DNA from: a virus
IMG/VR virus record: IMGVR_UViG_3300020473_002208
Coordinates: 1-40,554 of that record
Direction: 5' to 3' (one strand)
DNA length: 40,554 bases
The translations under genes were made by a program, and so were the position numbers. Of the stretch, positions 31,488 through 40,554 are shown in pieces; the stretch's first letter is position 1, and the number at the start of each line of letters is the position of its first letter. Under the pieces are notes generated by a model. That model was not told where the DNA came from, ran no database searches, and saw only the letters and a program-made list of their open reading frames with translations.

Positions 31488-34400
31488 ATGTCGTTCAAAA
31501 ATACCGTTGTTGAGTTCATCATCAAAGGGCGTGATCTATTCACCCCTAGCGCAGACAAGGCCCAGCGTACTGCACAGGAGCTAGAACGCACGGTTGATAT
31601 AATGAATGAGCGCCTTTCAGACATTGAAGGGCAGCAGGCAGCGTTAAAGCGTTTTGATGAGCTCAATAATACGCTGGGGCAAACAGAAGAAGCGTATAAG
31701 CAGGCTAGTGTAGAGCTTGAGCAATATAAAGAAGAACAAAAGCTCGCTCGCTCAGAAGTCAAAGAGCTCAATAGTGAGCTACGCAATGCAGAAAAGACCC
31801 TCGCTGACTTAGAACGCCTTGAGCGCAACAGCACCACAACAAACAACCAGTTGCAGCGTGACATTGAGCAGCAGCGTCAAGCTGTTGAGCGTCTGCGACA
31901 GTCCCGTGATAAGTCGTCGCGTTCTTTAGCTGATCACAATCTCAAAGTTAAACAGGCCCGAAGCGAAACGGGCAAACTTGGCACAACGCTCAATAAAAAT
32001 AAAGCCGAGTTTGAAAAGCTCAATAAAACACTGGGCAAAACTGAGGCGGACTTAAGCGATGTTAGCAATGAGCTGCAGGAGCTAGAGCGCCAACAAAATG
32101 CTGCAAAAGTCTCAATTGCGAGTGCCACCGCTAAGCTTGAAAAGCAACGCGACCAAATGGAACGCGCTAGCAAATCCGCTGGTGACTACGGTGGCAGCAT
32201 TCGCGATGCGACCCGCGACCTGGTAGCGTTTGCCGCTGCATACGTAGGCCTTGATAAGTTCAAAGAGAGTTTGCTTGGTGTCCTCAATGCCGGCGATAGG
32301 GCCGAGGCATTTGCAACCCAAATGGCCTCTATCATGGGGAGCATTGAAGCTGGTGAGCAGGCTACGCAGTGGATCAATGAGTTCGCAAACAAGACAGGCA
32401 CAAACCTCGAACAAGCCCGAGACTCGTTTGTAAGATTAAAAGCCTTTGGTCTTGATCCTATGGCCGGCTCAATGCAATCGCTCATTGACTACAACGCCTT
32501 GCTAGGGGGGAGCCAGGAAAAGCTAAACGGTATCATCATTGCTGTAGGCCAAGCCTGGGCCAAACAAAAATTGCAGGGTGAGGAAATACTGCAGCTCGTT
32601 GAAAGGGGCGTGCCGGTATGGGATATGCTGGCCGAGGTCACGGGTAAAAACACAATTGAGCTACAAAAGCTTTCCTCACAAGGTCAGCTTGGCCGTGATG
32701 TGATCCGCGAGTTGTTCGAGGAAATGGGCCGTCAATCAGAAGGGCAGGCCGCTCGCAGCCTTGAACGCCTGTCTGGTCAAGTAACATTGCTTTCAAATAA
32801 ATGGGAGCAGTTCAAAATGCGCATCGCTGATAGTGGTGTGTACCGTGTCGCTATCCAGTTTATGACTGAGCTTAACGCGCAGTTTGATCGCATGGTTAAC
32901 GACGGCACGATAGACCGCGCAGCACAAAAAATCAGTGACTTTTTCACGGCTATCATACGCGATGGCGGCGCATCCATTAAATCGCTCATTGAGAACGTTG
33001 ATGCGCTTTTGACGGGAGCGGAGCGCGTAGTTGGAGCCATGCGCATTGTGTGGAATGGCTTTACTGCCGGCATTAAGACCGCAGCAATGGTGAGCACCGA
33101 ATACGCTGGGCGCATGACTGATGCCTTTGCAAGTGCCCTTGATTTTGTGGGAGCCGATGAGTGGGCGCAAAAAGCTCAGCACCAGGCGAATGCGCTCAAG
33201 GCGGTCAGTGATGGTTTTCACCAAGGTATTTTGCAAGATGGCCGCGACCTTGATGCGGCGTGGCAGCAGTTTACTCAAACGGGGCAAACTCGCACCCGCC
33301 AGCAGTATCAGCAAACGACTCAAACAGTCAAAACAGAGCTAAATAAACAGACTCAGGCAGCAAAGCAAACGACTGACGAGGTAAAAAAAGCGACTACGAC
33401 CGCTGCCACCGATATCAGTGTACTTTTAAGCAAAGCCGGCATTACAAGCACTGAATCGCTGTTAGAGCAGCAAGAGCAAGCGAAGTTGGTATATGAGCAA
33501 GTTAAAGAGCTACATGCACAGGGGGCCGTGGGTGTCTATGAACTTGAGCAGGCTTATACGAAATGGGCTGAGGCTGCTATCAATACTTCAACCGCCACTC
33601 GACAGGGTATACCGCCCACGGTTGAAGCCGCTGCCGCCGCTTTGGGGCTCTCCAATGAACTGAGGAACCTCATTGCTCAGGCGGAAAAATTAGCCCCAGT
33701 GGCCGACAATAACAGCGCCGCTGTGACGCGATTTAAAACGGATATCGCCAGCACGACCGAAGCCATTGAACAAAACCGCTTAGTGCTAGCGAGTAACACC
33801 GCAACAACGTTAGAAAAAGCCCAGGCACAGGAGTATTTAACAGAGCAAGAGCAGCGCTTAGAGCTGCAGACACAGGCACTCAACGAAGTGATGCGCGCCG
33901 AGGAATCGACGCTGTTTGATCTTGAGCTGCAAAAAGAGCGTCTGCAGGAGCGCATGGACATGCTCAACGGTCGCTATGAAGCCGGCACAATCCGAGCTGA
34001 CGAATACCGCTTTGAAAAAGATCAGATTGGGCGAGTTTTGCGAGTGGTGAATGAGCTGTTAGGTGATTTCTCAAATCGCCAAGAGCGCGCTACGGATGCC
34101 ACAAAGCAAGGAACGAGAGCAACAAAGGAGCAGGCCAAGGCGGCGAGAGAGAGTGCCCGCGAACTTGATAAACAAAGCCGCGCTTTAGACAAAGTGGCGA
34201 GCAGCGCGCAAAGTGCATCAAACAATAGCTATTACCCCACCTCGGGCGGTGGGGGAACTTCGGCGATGCAATCAGGGGCCACCCCGAATCAATCACGCGC
34301 GACACGTTCATTTACTACCTACGATGTAAAAGCCGAGCGTTCAAAGCGCCTTTATGAAGAAGCTATTGCCCGGGAGTATCAAAAGTTTGCAAGCGATATA

Positions 34401-34817
34401 GCCGGCGCGACTTCGCTTAATGAGCTGTCGAAGCTTTATAACCGCATCAACAATATGCTGACTTATGTGTCACGCGAGCAAAAGCGCCAGCTGACAACGG
34501 AAATTAACAATAAGCGGCAACAAATCAAAGCGCAACAGGAGGCCGCGCGTCAGGCTCGTATTCTCGAGCAACAACAGCAGCGCCAAGCCAAACAAGCCGC
34601 CACACAACCGACCCCACCACTTAGGTATAGCGAGCCCGCAGCAACGGGTTCGCCGACTGAGCTTGTCGAAGCATTAAATGGGTTCAGCGATGCAGTACGG
34701 GGGCGAGGTGAGATTGTGCGCTTACAAGTCGTATTCGGTGATGAGCTGCAGGAGCTATTAGCTCTAGCCGATGATGGCTTTATTTCAAAACTTGAGCAAA
34801 TCCAGGAGACAACATGA
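31488..34817 (+). CDS. Tape measure protein
   Basis: It sets tail length and is packed in the tube lumen. The 1109 residues are mainly helical: coiled coil at about 20-230, then the conserved tape measure domain (about 235-470, with SIRDATRDLVAFAAAYVGLD, FANKTGTNLEQARDSFVRLK and LQGEEILQLVERGVPVWDML), then long Gln/Ala/Glu-rich helices. A Ser/Gly/Tyr-rich break (SNNSYYPTSGGGGTSAM) lies near residue 915. At about 1.5 Angstrom per residue the tail would be roughly 165 nm, which fits a siphovirus. Confidence 0.93.
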   Translation: MSFKNTVVEFIIKGRDLFTPSADKAQRTAQELERTVDIMNERLSDIEGQQAALKRFDELNNTLGQTEEAYKQASVELEQYKEEQKLARSEVKELNSELRNAEKTLADLERLERNSTTTNNQLQRDIEQQRQAVERLRQSRDKSSRSLADHNLKVKQARSETGKLGTTLNKNKAEFEKLNKTLGKTEADLSDVSNELQELERQQNAAKVSIASATAKLEKQRDQMERASKSAGDYGGSIRDATRDLVAFAAAYVGLDKFKESLLGVLNAGDRAEAFATQMASIMGSIEAGEQATQWINEFANKTGTNLEQARDSFVRLKAFGLDPMAGSMQSLIDYNALLGGSQEKLNGIIIAVGQAWAKQKLQGEEILQLVERGVPVWDMLAEVTGKNTIELQKLSSQGQLGRDVIRELFEEMGRQSEGQAARSLERLSGQVTLLSNKWEQFKMRIADSGVYRVAIQFMTELNAQFDRMVNDGTIDRAAQKISDFFTAIIRDGGASIKSLIENVDALLTGAERVVGAMRIVWNGFTAGIKTAAMVSTEYAGRMTDAFASALDFVGADEWAQKAQHQANALKAVSDGFHQGILQDGRDLDAAWQQFTQTGQTRTRQQYQQTTQTVKTELNKQTQAAKQTTDEVKKATTTAATDISVLLSKAGITSTESLLEQQEQAKLVYEQVKELHAQGAVGVYELEQAYTKWAEAAINTSTATRQGIPPTVEAAAAALGLSNELRNLIAQAEKLAPVADNNSAAVTRFKTDIASTTEAIEQNRLVLASNTATTLEKAQAQEYLTEQEQRLELQTQALNEVMRAEESTLFDLELQKERLQERMDMLNGRYEAGTIRADEYRFEKDQIGRVLRVVNELLGDFSNRQERATDATKQGTRATKEQAKAARESARELDKQSRALDKVASSAQSASNNSYYPTSGGGGTSAMQSGATPNQSRATRSFTTYDVKAERSKRLYEEAIAREYQKFASDIAGATSLNELSKLYNRINNMLTYVSREQKRQLTTEINNKRQQIKAQQEAARQARILEQQQQRQAKQAATQPTPPLRYSEPAATGSPTELVEALNGFSDAVRGRGEIVRLQVVFGDELQELLALADDGFISKLEQIQETT

Positions 34818-35176
34818 TCGCCTTTGCAGGGTTTTCTTTTAGCAATATGATCTGGGCTAACCGGTTTGCATGGTCGGGAGTGGTTCAGCAATACGAGCGA
34901 GGCTGTAATGGCGCTCAGCATATCGAATCAACTCTCGTCGATGTGGGCCGGCCCATTACCTTTGTCGGTGAGGTTGAGCCCGCTGGGCCTATTTTAAATG
35001 TGATCGAACATTCTCGGACCACCCTTGGCCCTTTTACGCTGACCATTAACGGGGTTAATTATCAAGTTAAATGGCACCACAACCCCGTTGCTGTCAATGC
35101 TACTCCCTTAAAAAACTACTCTGATGCAGATCCAGATCACTTCGAGAAAGTTGAGCTGCACTTTATTACTGTTTAA
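34814..35176 (+). CDS. Small tail protein after the tape measure (120 aa)
   Basis: ATGA overlap with the tape measure stop. The pattern NMIWANRFAWSGV, then VDVGRPITFVGE and YQVKWHHNPVAVNATPL, resembles small tail proteins that follow tape measure genes in various siphoviruses and may form the distal tail ring. It does not resemble lambda M closely. Structural role likely, exact place uncertain. Confidence 0.65.
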   Translation: MIAFAGFSFSNMIWANRFAWSGVVQQYERGCNGAQHIESTLVDVGRPITFVGEVEPAGPILNVIEHSRTTLGPFTLTINGVNYQVKWHHNPVAVNATPLKNYSDADPDHFEKVELHFITV

Positions 35177-35187
35177 ACGAGGTTTAA

Positions 35188-37314
35188 ATGCGCAACGCAC
35201 TTAAAATATTCAAACCTGAACTGTTGGGCAATGCGCCTTTCGCCGGTGGCCATCGCACCCCCGTTGAAGTGGTGAACGGCAAGCTTAACGATATATTTAG
35301 CTCGATTTCCGATGTTGACCATGCGCGCGGCTCTTTCGACTTAGTGAAGCTTTACCCCGCCGTGGCCACCGCTGACCAAGCGCGCTTTCAAGATGCCCAC
35401 ATCTTTGTATCAGATGAGCCAGATGATGAGCTGGTCAGTACGCTTGTGATAGAAGCGCCGGCACTCAATGACACCACCGAAATGGCCGAAATGCGCCAGC
35501 TGCTAGCGGCCCCTGATACACGATACCATGGTGTTGCGCTGACCACAGCTGACGCCTCTGGCCAATCGGCTTTAGTTGAAAAAACGCAGACCCCGCTTTT
35601 GCCGGTGACGCAGCGCGTGGTGCCAAAAATTAAAAACATAGTGTATCGCCACAGTGCGAGCACCAACGGCACCGAGTTCTTACGTCAGATCATCTTTGAA
35701 GCGCCGACAACGAATGATATTGCATTCTTTAGTTTTGAAGTGCCCGACCTGTTCACGTTAAAACCGTATTATCGCGCTGAATATTACGGTCGCTTTGGCG
35801 GTATGAAGCGGTTAGAGCCTATAGACAATAGTCAAGATGCGGAGCAGCTGGCAGTCAACGATGGTGTCGCGAGTGCAACGCTACAAGTGGCGCTGGGCGC
35901 GGGTAATTCATTTTACTTTTATTACTACTCAAGCGATGACTATCGCTATCATCAATATGCGCTTGATAACACAATGACACTCAGTGCTGATGAGGCGGTG
36001 GTGCCAGGAACGTGGCGCATTAAAAAAGCCGGAGATACAACGGTATACACTGATAACGGCTTTGGCGTTTTTTACGATAGCGATGGTGCGCCATTCGCTC
36101 AAGGCAATTATGAAACAGGCGAGCTTTCGCCAGCGGCCAATGTCGACACTGTTGGGACACAAGCGGATGATTTGGGCGCAGTCATTTTTATGCGCAACGC
36201 AACGAATCAGGGCTACCGGCGCGAGTTTTCATTCAATGTCGGCACAGAATCGTTTGTGATGAACTCGTTTTACTTGCGGTGCACACTCGCAAACGGCTCT
36301 CAGTTTAGCGTCAGCGCTACAGACACGGGGGAAATCACGCACGCGAACATCAACGGCACCATCAACGCCAATGGCGATGTAAGTTTATCAGCGGCCACAG
36401 GTGTCGATATCACGCACCTCGAGTACGACATTGATTGGCTAGAAGAGCATGTGATGGACGCAGACTGGCTGCACATTGACCCGAACAGCCTACCGAATAA
36501 CGGGCGCGTATCAATTTTTCATGTGAACAATATCGTGCGTATCCAACATCATGACGCAGTTGAGCGCCCGTCACTCGGTCAAGGTGACACCGTGCAAGTG
36601 CTCACAGAGGCGGCACACGTTGAGCTCTACGATAAAGACTGGCAGCGACTTTACACGCCCGATGACGCCAACTTTAGCTATGACAAGACTTCGGGCCTTG
36701 TCACAATCAATGCGGGGATTAGTTCATTTACTGGCCCGTTCACAATAACCAGTGTGCAATCTGAGCTTGTGACCGTCGACCACATCAATGATAAAGAACT
36801 GCGCTTTTTAACGCCGCTTACGCGCACATACCCAGCTGGTTCACGCATTTCTAGCGCAAACGTCCTCGGTGATTTACAGGCGCTCCCAAAAGATGAGCGC
36901 ACCATTGCCGCCTGGCAAAACGATTTTGGGGCCAGTACACCGCCTGGCAGTGCCTCACTCAATACCACGCAGTACCCAATTGAAACCACCAACCTTGGTG
37001 CTATCAATCAGCGCTGGGCGGTGGTATTTGAAAGCGAAACCGCTTATCGCGTAATCGGTGAGCACTTAGGTGTGGTTTACTCGGGCGATATTCTCAATGA
37101 TTGCATTGTGATGAACCCCTTTGTGCAAGCGCCGTACTTCATCATTCGCAAAGGCGCGTTCGGGGCGGGCTTGCTACCTGGTGAGGCGTTCTTATTTGAA
37201 ACGCTTTCTGCAGCACCGCCCATCATGGTCAGTCGCGCGGTGAACCCAGGGCACAGCTCCATCGAATACGATAAATCAACTCTATCACTACGAGGCAATA
37301 GGGACTCACTATGA
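35188..37314 (+). CDS. Large tail structural protein (708 aa), unrecognised
   Basis: A large beta-rich, acidic protein without membrane segments. It contains several immunoglobulin-like or sandwich-type stretches (KIKNIVYRHSASTNGTEFLR, GEITHANINGTINANGDVSL, TSGLVTINAGISSFTGPFTI). No catalytic motif was seen. Its place between the distal tail protein and the hub, and the four-base overlap with the next gene, suggest a tail-tip or side-fibre component. Confidence 0.65.
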   Translation: MRNALKIFKPELLGNAPFAGGHRTPVEVVNGKLNDIFSSISDVDHARGSFDLVKLYPAVATADQARFQDAHIFVSDEPDDELVSTLVIEAPALNDTTEMAEMRQLLAAPDTRYHGVALTTADASGQSALVEKTQTPLLPVTQRVVPKIKNIVYRHSASTNGTEFLRQIIFEAPTTNDIAFFSFEVPDLFTLKPYYRAEYYGRFGGMKRLEPIDNSQDAEQLAVNDGVASATLQVALGAGNSFYFYYYSSDDYRYHQYALDNTMTLSADEAVVPGTWRIKKAGDTTVYTDNGFGVFYDSDGAPFAQGNYETGELSPAANVDTVGTQADDLGAVIFMRNATNQGYRREFSFNVGTESFVMNSFYLRCTLANGSQFSVSATDTGEITHANINGTINANGDVSLSAATGVDITHLEYDIDWLEEHVMDADWLHIDPNSLPNNGRVSIFHVNNIVRIQHHDAVERPSLGQGDTVQVLTEAAHVELYDKDWQRLYTPDDANFSYDKTSGLVTINAGISSFTGPFTITSVQSELVTVDHINDKELRFLTPLTRTYPAGSRISSANVLGDLQALPKDERTIAAWQNDFGASTPPGSASLNTTQYPIETTNLGAINQRWAVVFESETAYRVIGEHLGVVYSGDILNDCIVMNPFVQAPYFIIRKGAFGAGLLPGEAFLFETLSAAPPIMVSRAVNPGHSSIEYDKSTLSLRGNRDSL

Positions 37315-38276
37315 CGCAACCAGTAACCGTTTACCGTTGGGATGATGTAGGCGCACCACAAGTGGTTGATGGCCGCCCCAGCGAATATATTGAGATATTC
37401 AAAAAGTGCCTGGTCGAGGGCTATGGCACTAAGCAGCCGCTAGGCTGGACGATAGCGGAAGAAGTGGCCAACCCGCCTTTCATTGCTTTTCAAAATAACG
37501 TTGCAAGCGGCGGAAGTGGTGGCACGGTTATGATGGAAGCGCCAGGCAATGCCATTCGCGAAACTATAAGAGTGCAAAGCGCTTTGGATTTTGCAGGGCA
37601 AGGCAGCTTTTCTCGCGCTGGCTACTTCTTTGGTTTTAATGCCGCCAGTACAAATCCCACTTATCAGCCACGTAACTGGATACTAATTGGTACTGCTACA
37701 GCATTTTACTTTTTTGCTTTTTCGCCCATTAGAGCTACTTACAATTATCAAGGAACAACGACCTGCGTGGCGTTCTTTGTGGGTGATATAAACTCTATCT
37801 ACCCTAACGATACAGGGCGGTTTACAGCTATGTCAGGGGTTAAAAATGCAACATCTTTTAGTTGGTCGTACAATTTGAATTATAAAATTGTGGACACCAC
37901 ACCGAATAATGTTGCTCAGTTATACCCAATGGACGGCTCAGGAACCCCAAGTGAAGTGAGCTTAGTACACATATTTGGTGGCCAGGCTGGCAGTACGCTT
38001 GATGACACGTTTGCAGCAGAGCCAGAAATAAAAATGCTCAGCCCCCTCTATCTTGTGAGTAGCTCAAGCTTTTATAACTCCCCTTATCTCAATGACACAA
38101 CTTCACCTCATTGCAGGGGGATGTTGCCAGGCTTTTTCGCTTCACAGGAAGCCGGTTATAGAGATGTGGGGTATCAGCCTTTCATCAAGGCCATTGGTAG
38201 CCAGCAATATATGCAATTGCCATCTTCTCACTCTAACAGGTGTAGTTGCCTCTGGCTCAACCTAGAGGAATGGTAA
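37311..38276 (+). CDS. Tail-tip structural protein (321 aa)
   Basis: The N-terminal 60 residues (VYRWDDVGAPQVVDGRPSEY, then KKCLVEGYGTKQPLGWTIAE) match a pattern common in virion proteins of marine phages: a W-D-D start, a GAP turn and CLVEGYG-K-GWT. The rest is beta-rich with many aromatic residues (YFFGFNAASTNPTYQPRNWI). Role at the tail tip is inferred from context and pattern. Confidence 0.65.
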   Translation: MTQPVTVYRWDDVGAPQVVDGRPSEYIEIFKKCLVEGYGTKQPLGWTIAEEVANPPFIAFQNNVASGGSGGTVMMEAPGNAIRETIRVQSALDFAGQGSFSRAGYFFGFNAASTNPTYQPRNWILIGTATAFYFFAFSPIRATYNYQGTTTCVAFFVGDINSIYPNDTGRFTAMSGVKNATSFSWSYNLNYKIVDTTPNNVAQLYPMDGSGTPSEVSLVHIFGGQAGSTLDDTFAAEPEIKMLSPLYLVSSSSFYNSPYLNDTTSPHCRGMLPGFFASQEAGYRDVGYQPFIKAIGSQQYMQLPSSHSNRCSCLWLNLEEW

Positions 38277-38597
38277 ATGCACGTTTTTACTGCAAAGCAC
38301 TTTACCCCTGAAAATGTGTTTATGACTGGCTTCGTGCGTGTTGATGCACAGCAAGAAGCTGAGCGCTTAATGTTCTTAGATAGAAACACCGGCGGGCTTT
38401 TATTTCATTGCGGCACTGGCACCGGCATTGTTGACCGCTTCGTGCCGCTGAGCTATACGGTTGACCCTGTACTAATGGTGGTCATGCTCGATGACGATGC
38501 GCAATACAGCGGCAAAATTTTCGACTTAGTACAGGCGACCCCAGTGGACTTGGCCACTTTTAATCCTGCCGATCCGTTTCCCGAACCAGGTGCTTAA
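38277..38597 (+). CDS. Small tail-tip protein (106 aa)
   Basis: Starts directly after the upstream stop and ends directly before the hub gene. Compact beta protein (FMTGFVRVDAQQEAERLMFL, then PVLMVVMLDDDAQYSGKIFD) with a Pro-rich end. No family recognised. A structural or assembly role is likely from its place. Confidence 0.6.
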   Translation: MHVFTAKHFTPENVFMTGFVRVDAQQEAERLMFLDRNTGGLLFHCGTGTGIVDRFVPLSYTVDPVLMVVMLDDDAQYSGKIFDLVQATPVDLATFNPADPFPEPGA

Positions 38598-40337
38598 ATG
38601 TTCGTTAAACTGCGTTTTTCTGCCGGCTATGAGGTTAAAACTAGCCCCCTTATTATGCGCTTCGGCGATGATGGTGGGCCGGTTGACCCGCCTGAGCCGG
38701 TACTTGTTGAAACGGGCCAAGAGTGGCATGTGCTGTGGCGAAATGGGCAGGCGATTGAGTCTGCAACAACGCAGCGGTGGACAAGCTTAGCTGAGCAGCG
38801 CGACTTCACACACGCTTGGCAGACTACCGAGGCTGTGGGCCAGCAAGTACAGTGCGCCTGGCTTAATGGAGAGTCTATTAGCCAGCGCTATCAATTAGCG
38901 TTTTCAAGCTCCCACCCGCTCACCGGCACAGACTTTACCTGGCGCTACGCTTCACTACTACCGAGCGAGCAAACAGCATGGCACATGCGCTGGCGAACCA
39001 AATCACCACTCACGGGCACAGACTTTACATGGCGTTGGAAAGCAGGCCCACTCACCGGCATCGATGCAACGATGGAGTGGTGGAAAAGCCCTCCTGAAGT
39101 TGGCCAAGCAACGCTGATGCATTGGGGGCCGTATCCGTGGCAGTGGATTTGTTATTGGGTAGCGCACCCGTTCCCAGGAGCCGTTAAGTTGCGCTTTGAC
39201 GAGCAAAGCCAGACGCATACGGGCGCAATCTCGATGCGTTTCGATGAACCACACAAAGTGTGCTACTGGGGCTTGCCTGGTGGCAACCAGCGAGGCTGGG
39301 ACGATGTACCAACAAACGAAATTAAGGTGCCTATTATCGCGCCTGTTGCAAGGAGCTATTTGATGCAACCAACTTTTACGTGCGTGAGGGTGCGTGATGA
39401 AATGCAGATCATGCTTAGTGCATTCACTCACCAGCAAAGTCGCGGTCAATTTGCCGCTGTGGTTAATTTAAAGTTTATGTCACGCATTGACCAAGAACGT
39501 GCCATCAACGAGTTGCTGCGTATCGAGCTCAACGGCTATGAATTTTACGCCTGGGCCGAAAGCCCCTCTAAGCAGATTTCATTTAATAACTATCAATATT
39601 CAGCAAGTGGGCGTAGTCGAGTTGCTGAGTTAGCCTCACCTAACAAGGCACCGGCCAATTACTCAAACCAGACAGTGCAAACAATTGCAGGGATAATGAG
39701 CGGCCTACTTTCTGATGGTTGGACTCTTGATAGTCAGATAATTGATTTTCCAGTGCCGGCCCGAGCTTTCAACATTATGAATAAAGCGCCAGCAGAAGCG
39801 CTAAATGAAGCAGCAGAACGCATTGGAGCTATGGTGCTTTGCGATGACTCTCTAAAAAAAGCCCGCGTCGTACCTCGGTGGCCTGTTATGCCCTGGGATA
39901 CAGCTAGTGCGACCTGTGATGTAGTTCTTAATGAAGGTGTGATCACGAGTCACAGCGCTAGAGAAATAAGACAGCCTGATTTTAACGTTGCCTTTGTTAG
40001 AGGTGAGCAGGAGGGGGTGAGCTGTCGCGTTAAACGTAGAGAAACGCTGGGCGATAGGTATGCCCCTGAAATCGTTGATAGCCTCATTACAGATATACAA
40101 GCTGCTAGGCAGAGGGGGAGCGCGGTGCTAGCCGATAGCGGTAAAAAAGAGGAGAGCACTATAAAGACGAAAGTTATGCCGCAGTTGCCGCCCTTACAAC
40201 CTGGCCAGTTAATTGGTATTCAGTATGCCCAGCATCTATATAAGGCAACATGCGACACGGTTACAGTAAGCGCTGCAGTAGACAAGCAGGGCCGAATCAC
40301 AATCAATCAAACTGCGGGGCTAACTAAAAATGTCTAA
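38598..40337 (+). CDS. Tail hub-like protein with Trp-rich N-terminal repeats
   Basis: Two parts. Residues 40-240 are rich in Trp and contain repeats of PLTGTDFTWR (107-116 and 137-146) and PLTGIDATMEW (151-161). Residues 250-579 look like a baseplate or tail hub of the gpD/gp27 type: FTCVRVRDEMQIMLSAFTHQ, ELLRIELNGYEFYAWAESPS, YSNQTVQTIAGIMSGLLSDG (domain typical of hubs), and the C-terminal LQPGQLIGIQYAQHLYKA. The hub trimer would sit at the tail tip. The N-terminal Trp repeats may be receptor-facing or stack on neighbouring tip proteins. Confidence 0.75.
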   Translation: MFVKLRFSAGYEVKTSPLIMRFGDDGGPVDPPEPVLVETGQEWHVLWRNGQAIESATTQRWTSLAEQRDFTHAWQTTEAVGQQVQCAWLNGESISQRYQLAFSSSHPLTGTDFTWRYASLLPSEQTAWHMRWRTKSPLTGTDFTWRWKAGPLTGIDATMEWWKSPPEVGQATLMHWGPYPWQWICYWVAHPFPGAVKLRFDEQSQTHTGAISMRFDEPHKVCYWGLPGGNQRGWDDVPTNEIKVPIIAPVARSYLMQPTFTCVRVRDEMQIMLSAFTHQQSRGQFAAVVNLKFMSRIDQERAINELLRIELNGYEFYAWAESPSKQISFNNYQYSASGRSRVAELASPNKAPANYSNQTVQTIAGIMSGLLSDGWTLDSQIIDFPVPARAFNIMNKAPAEALNEAAERIGAMVLCDDSLKKARVVPRWPVMPWDTASATCDVVLNEGVITSHSAREIRQPDFNVAFVRGEQEGVSCRVKRRETLGDRYAPEIVDSLITDIQAARQRGSAVLADSGKKEESTIKTKVMPQLPPLQPGQLIGIQYAQHLYKATCDTVTVSAAVDKQGRITINQTAGLTKNV

Positions 40338-40554
40338 TGCTCTAAGCCGGCTAAGCGCGATACTGGCGAACCCAAGGCGTATAATTGTGGAAGTGGTGCA
40401 AGTTCACTCAAATGGCACCACCACAGTTAGGCACGCCGATGGCAGTGAAACAACCGTTTTAGGGTCTGATGTGGTCGCCAGCCATGCGTATATGGAAAAT
40501 GGTAAAATTATCGGTGAAGCACCGGATTTACCTTATTATGAAATAGAAGTGTAG
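40330..40554 (+). CDS. Small tail-tip protein with OB-like fold (74 aa)
   Basis: Overlaps the hub stop by eight bases and ends with TAG at the last base of the window, so it is complete. RRIIVEVVQVHSNGTTTVRH and DGSETTVLGSDVV form the strand pattern of small OB-like domains that cap tail hubs. More tail genes probably follow outside the window. Confidence 0.6.
   Translation: MSNALSRLSAILANPRRIIVEVVQVHSNGTTTVRHADGSETTVLGSDVVASHAYMENGKIIGEAPDLPYYEIEV

Noticed and set aside
31934-33323. Long antisense open frames across the tape measure gene
   Set aside because: They follow from the codon bias of a long helical gene. They lack ribosome sites and have low-complexity Ser/Arg/Leu translations.

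Overview
The window looks like a chromosomal segment of a gammaproteobacterium, probably a marine or environmental one. The arguments are a chromosomal-type integron, a lambda-type prophage, strong AGGAGG ribosome binding sites and moderate base composition. No gene here fixes the genus. Two units are joined: a decayed integron with a restriction-modification locus (about 1-6540), and most of a lambda-like siphovirus prophage (about 6700-40554) that runs off the right edge.

Left unit. A cut-off gene ends at 258. A divergent restriction-modification pair follows: a C5-cytosine methyltransferase on minus and an MvaI/BcnI-type endonuclease on plus. Next come two leftward cassettes, each ending in a recombination (attC-like) palindrome. 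One encodes an MtlR-like protein with an R-x4-H motif. The other carries a tRNA-like gene just ahead of a HEPN-like protein. Right of these lies a broken integron integrase gene on plus, as expected for an integron whose cassettes read away from intI.

Prophage early region. The leftward operon (10498 to 6727) runs from a TTGACA/TATAAA promoter through small proteins, SSB, an MT-A70 methyltransferase, two tiny membrane proteins, excisionase and integrase. A short repressor (minus) and a Cro-like gene (plus, TTG start) face each other. Both early promoters share an operator built on AGTTCAC/GTGAACT. The rightward operon encodes O-like and P-like replication proteins, with iterons inside the O gene as in lambda, then RusA and a frameshifted Q-like antiterminator.

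Accessory region. Five genes at 15249-20351 sit between Q and the late promoter: an AbiC-like membrane protein, an NdpA/YejK-like nucleoid protein coupled to a membrane protein, a McrA-head/DUF3883 nuclease-like protein and an Abi-alpha (DUF4393) protein. This looks like a prophage-borne anti-phage island. Three unrecognised small genes between the left promoter and the repressor form a second cargo spot.

Late region. A strong late promoter (20348) is followed by two terminators, as at lambda pR'-tR', then endolysin, overlapping spanins and holin. Head genes follow lambda order: Nu1, A, W, B, C/Nu3, D, E, FI, FII, Z, U, V. No G/GT chaperone pair is visible before the tape measure gene, and the tail-tip genes after it do not look like lambda M-L-K-I-J. 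The frameshifted Q suggests a prophage that may no longer complete its late programme while keeping its cargo genes.
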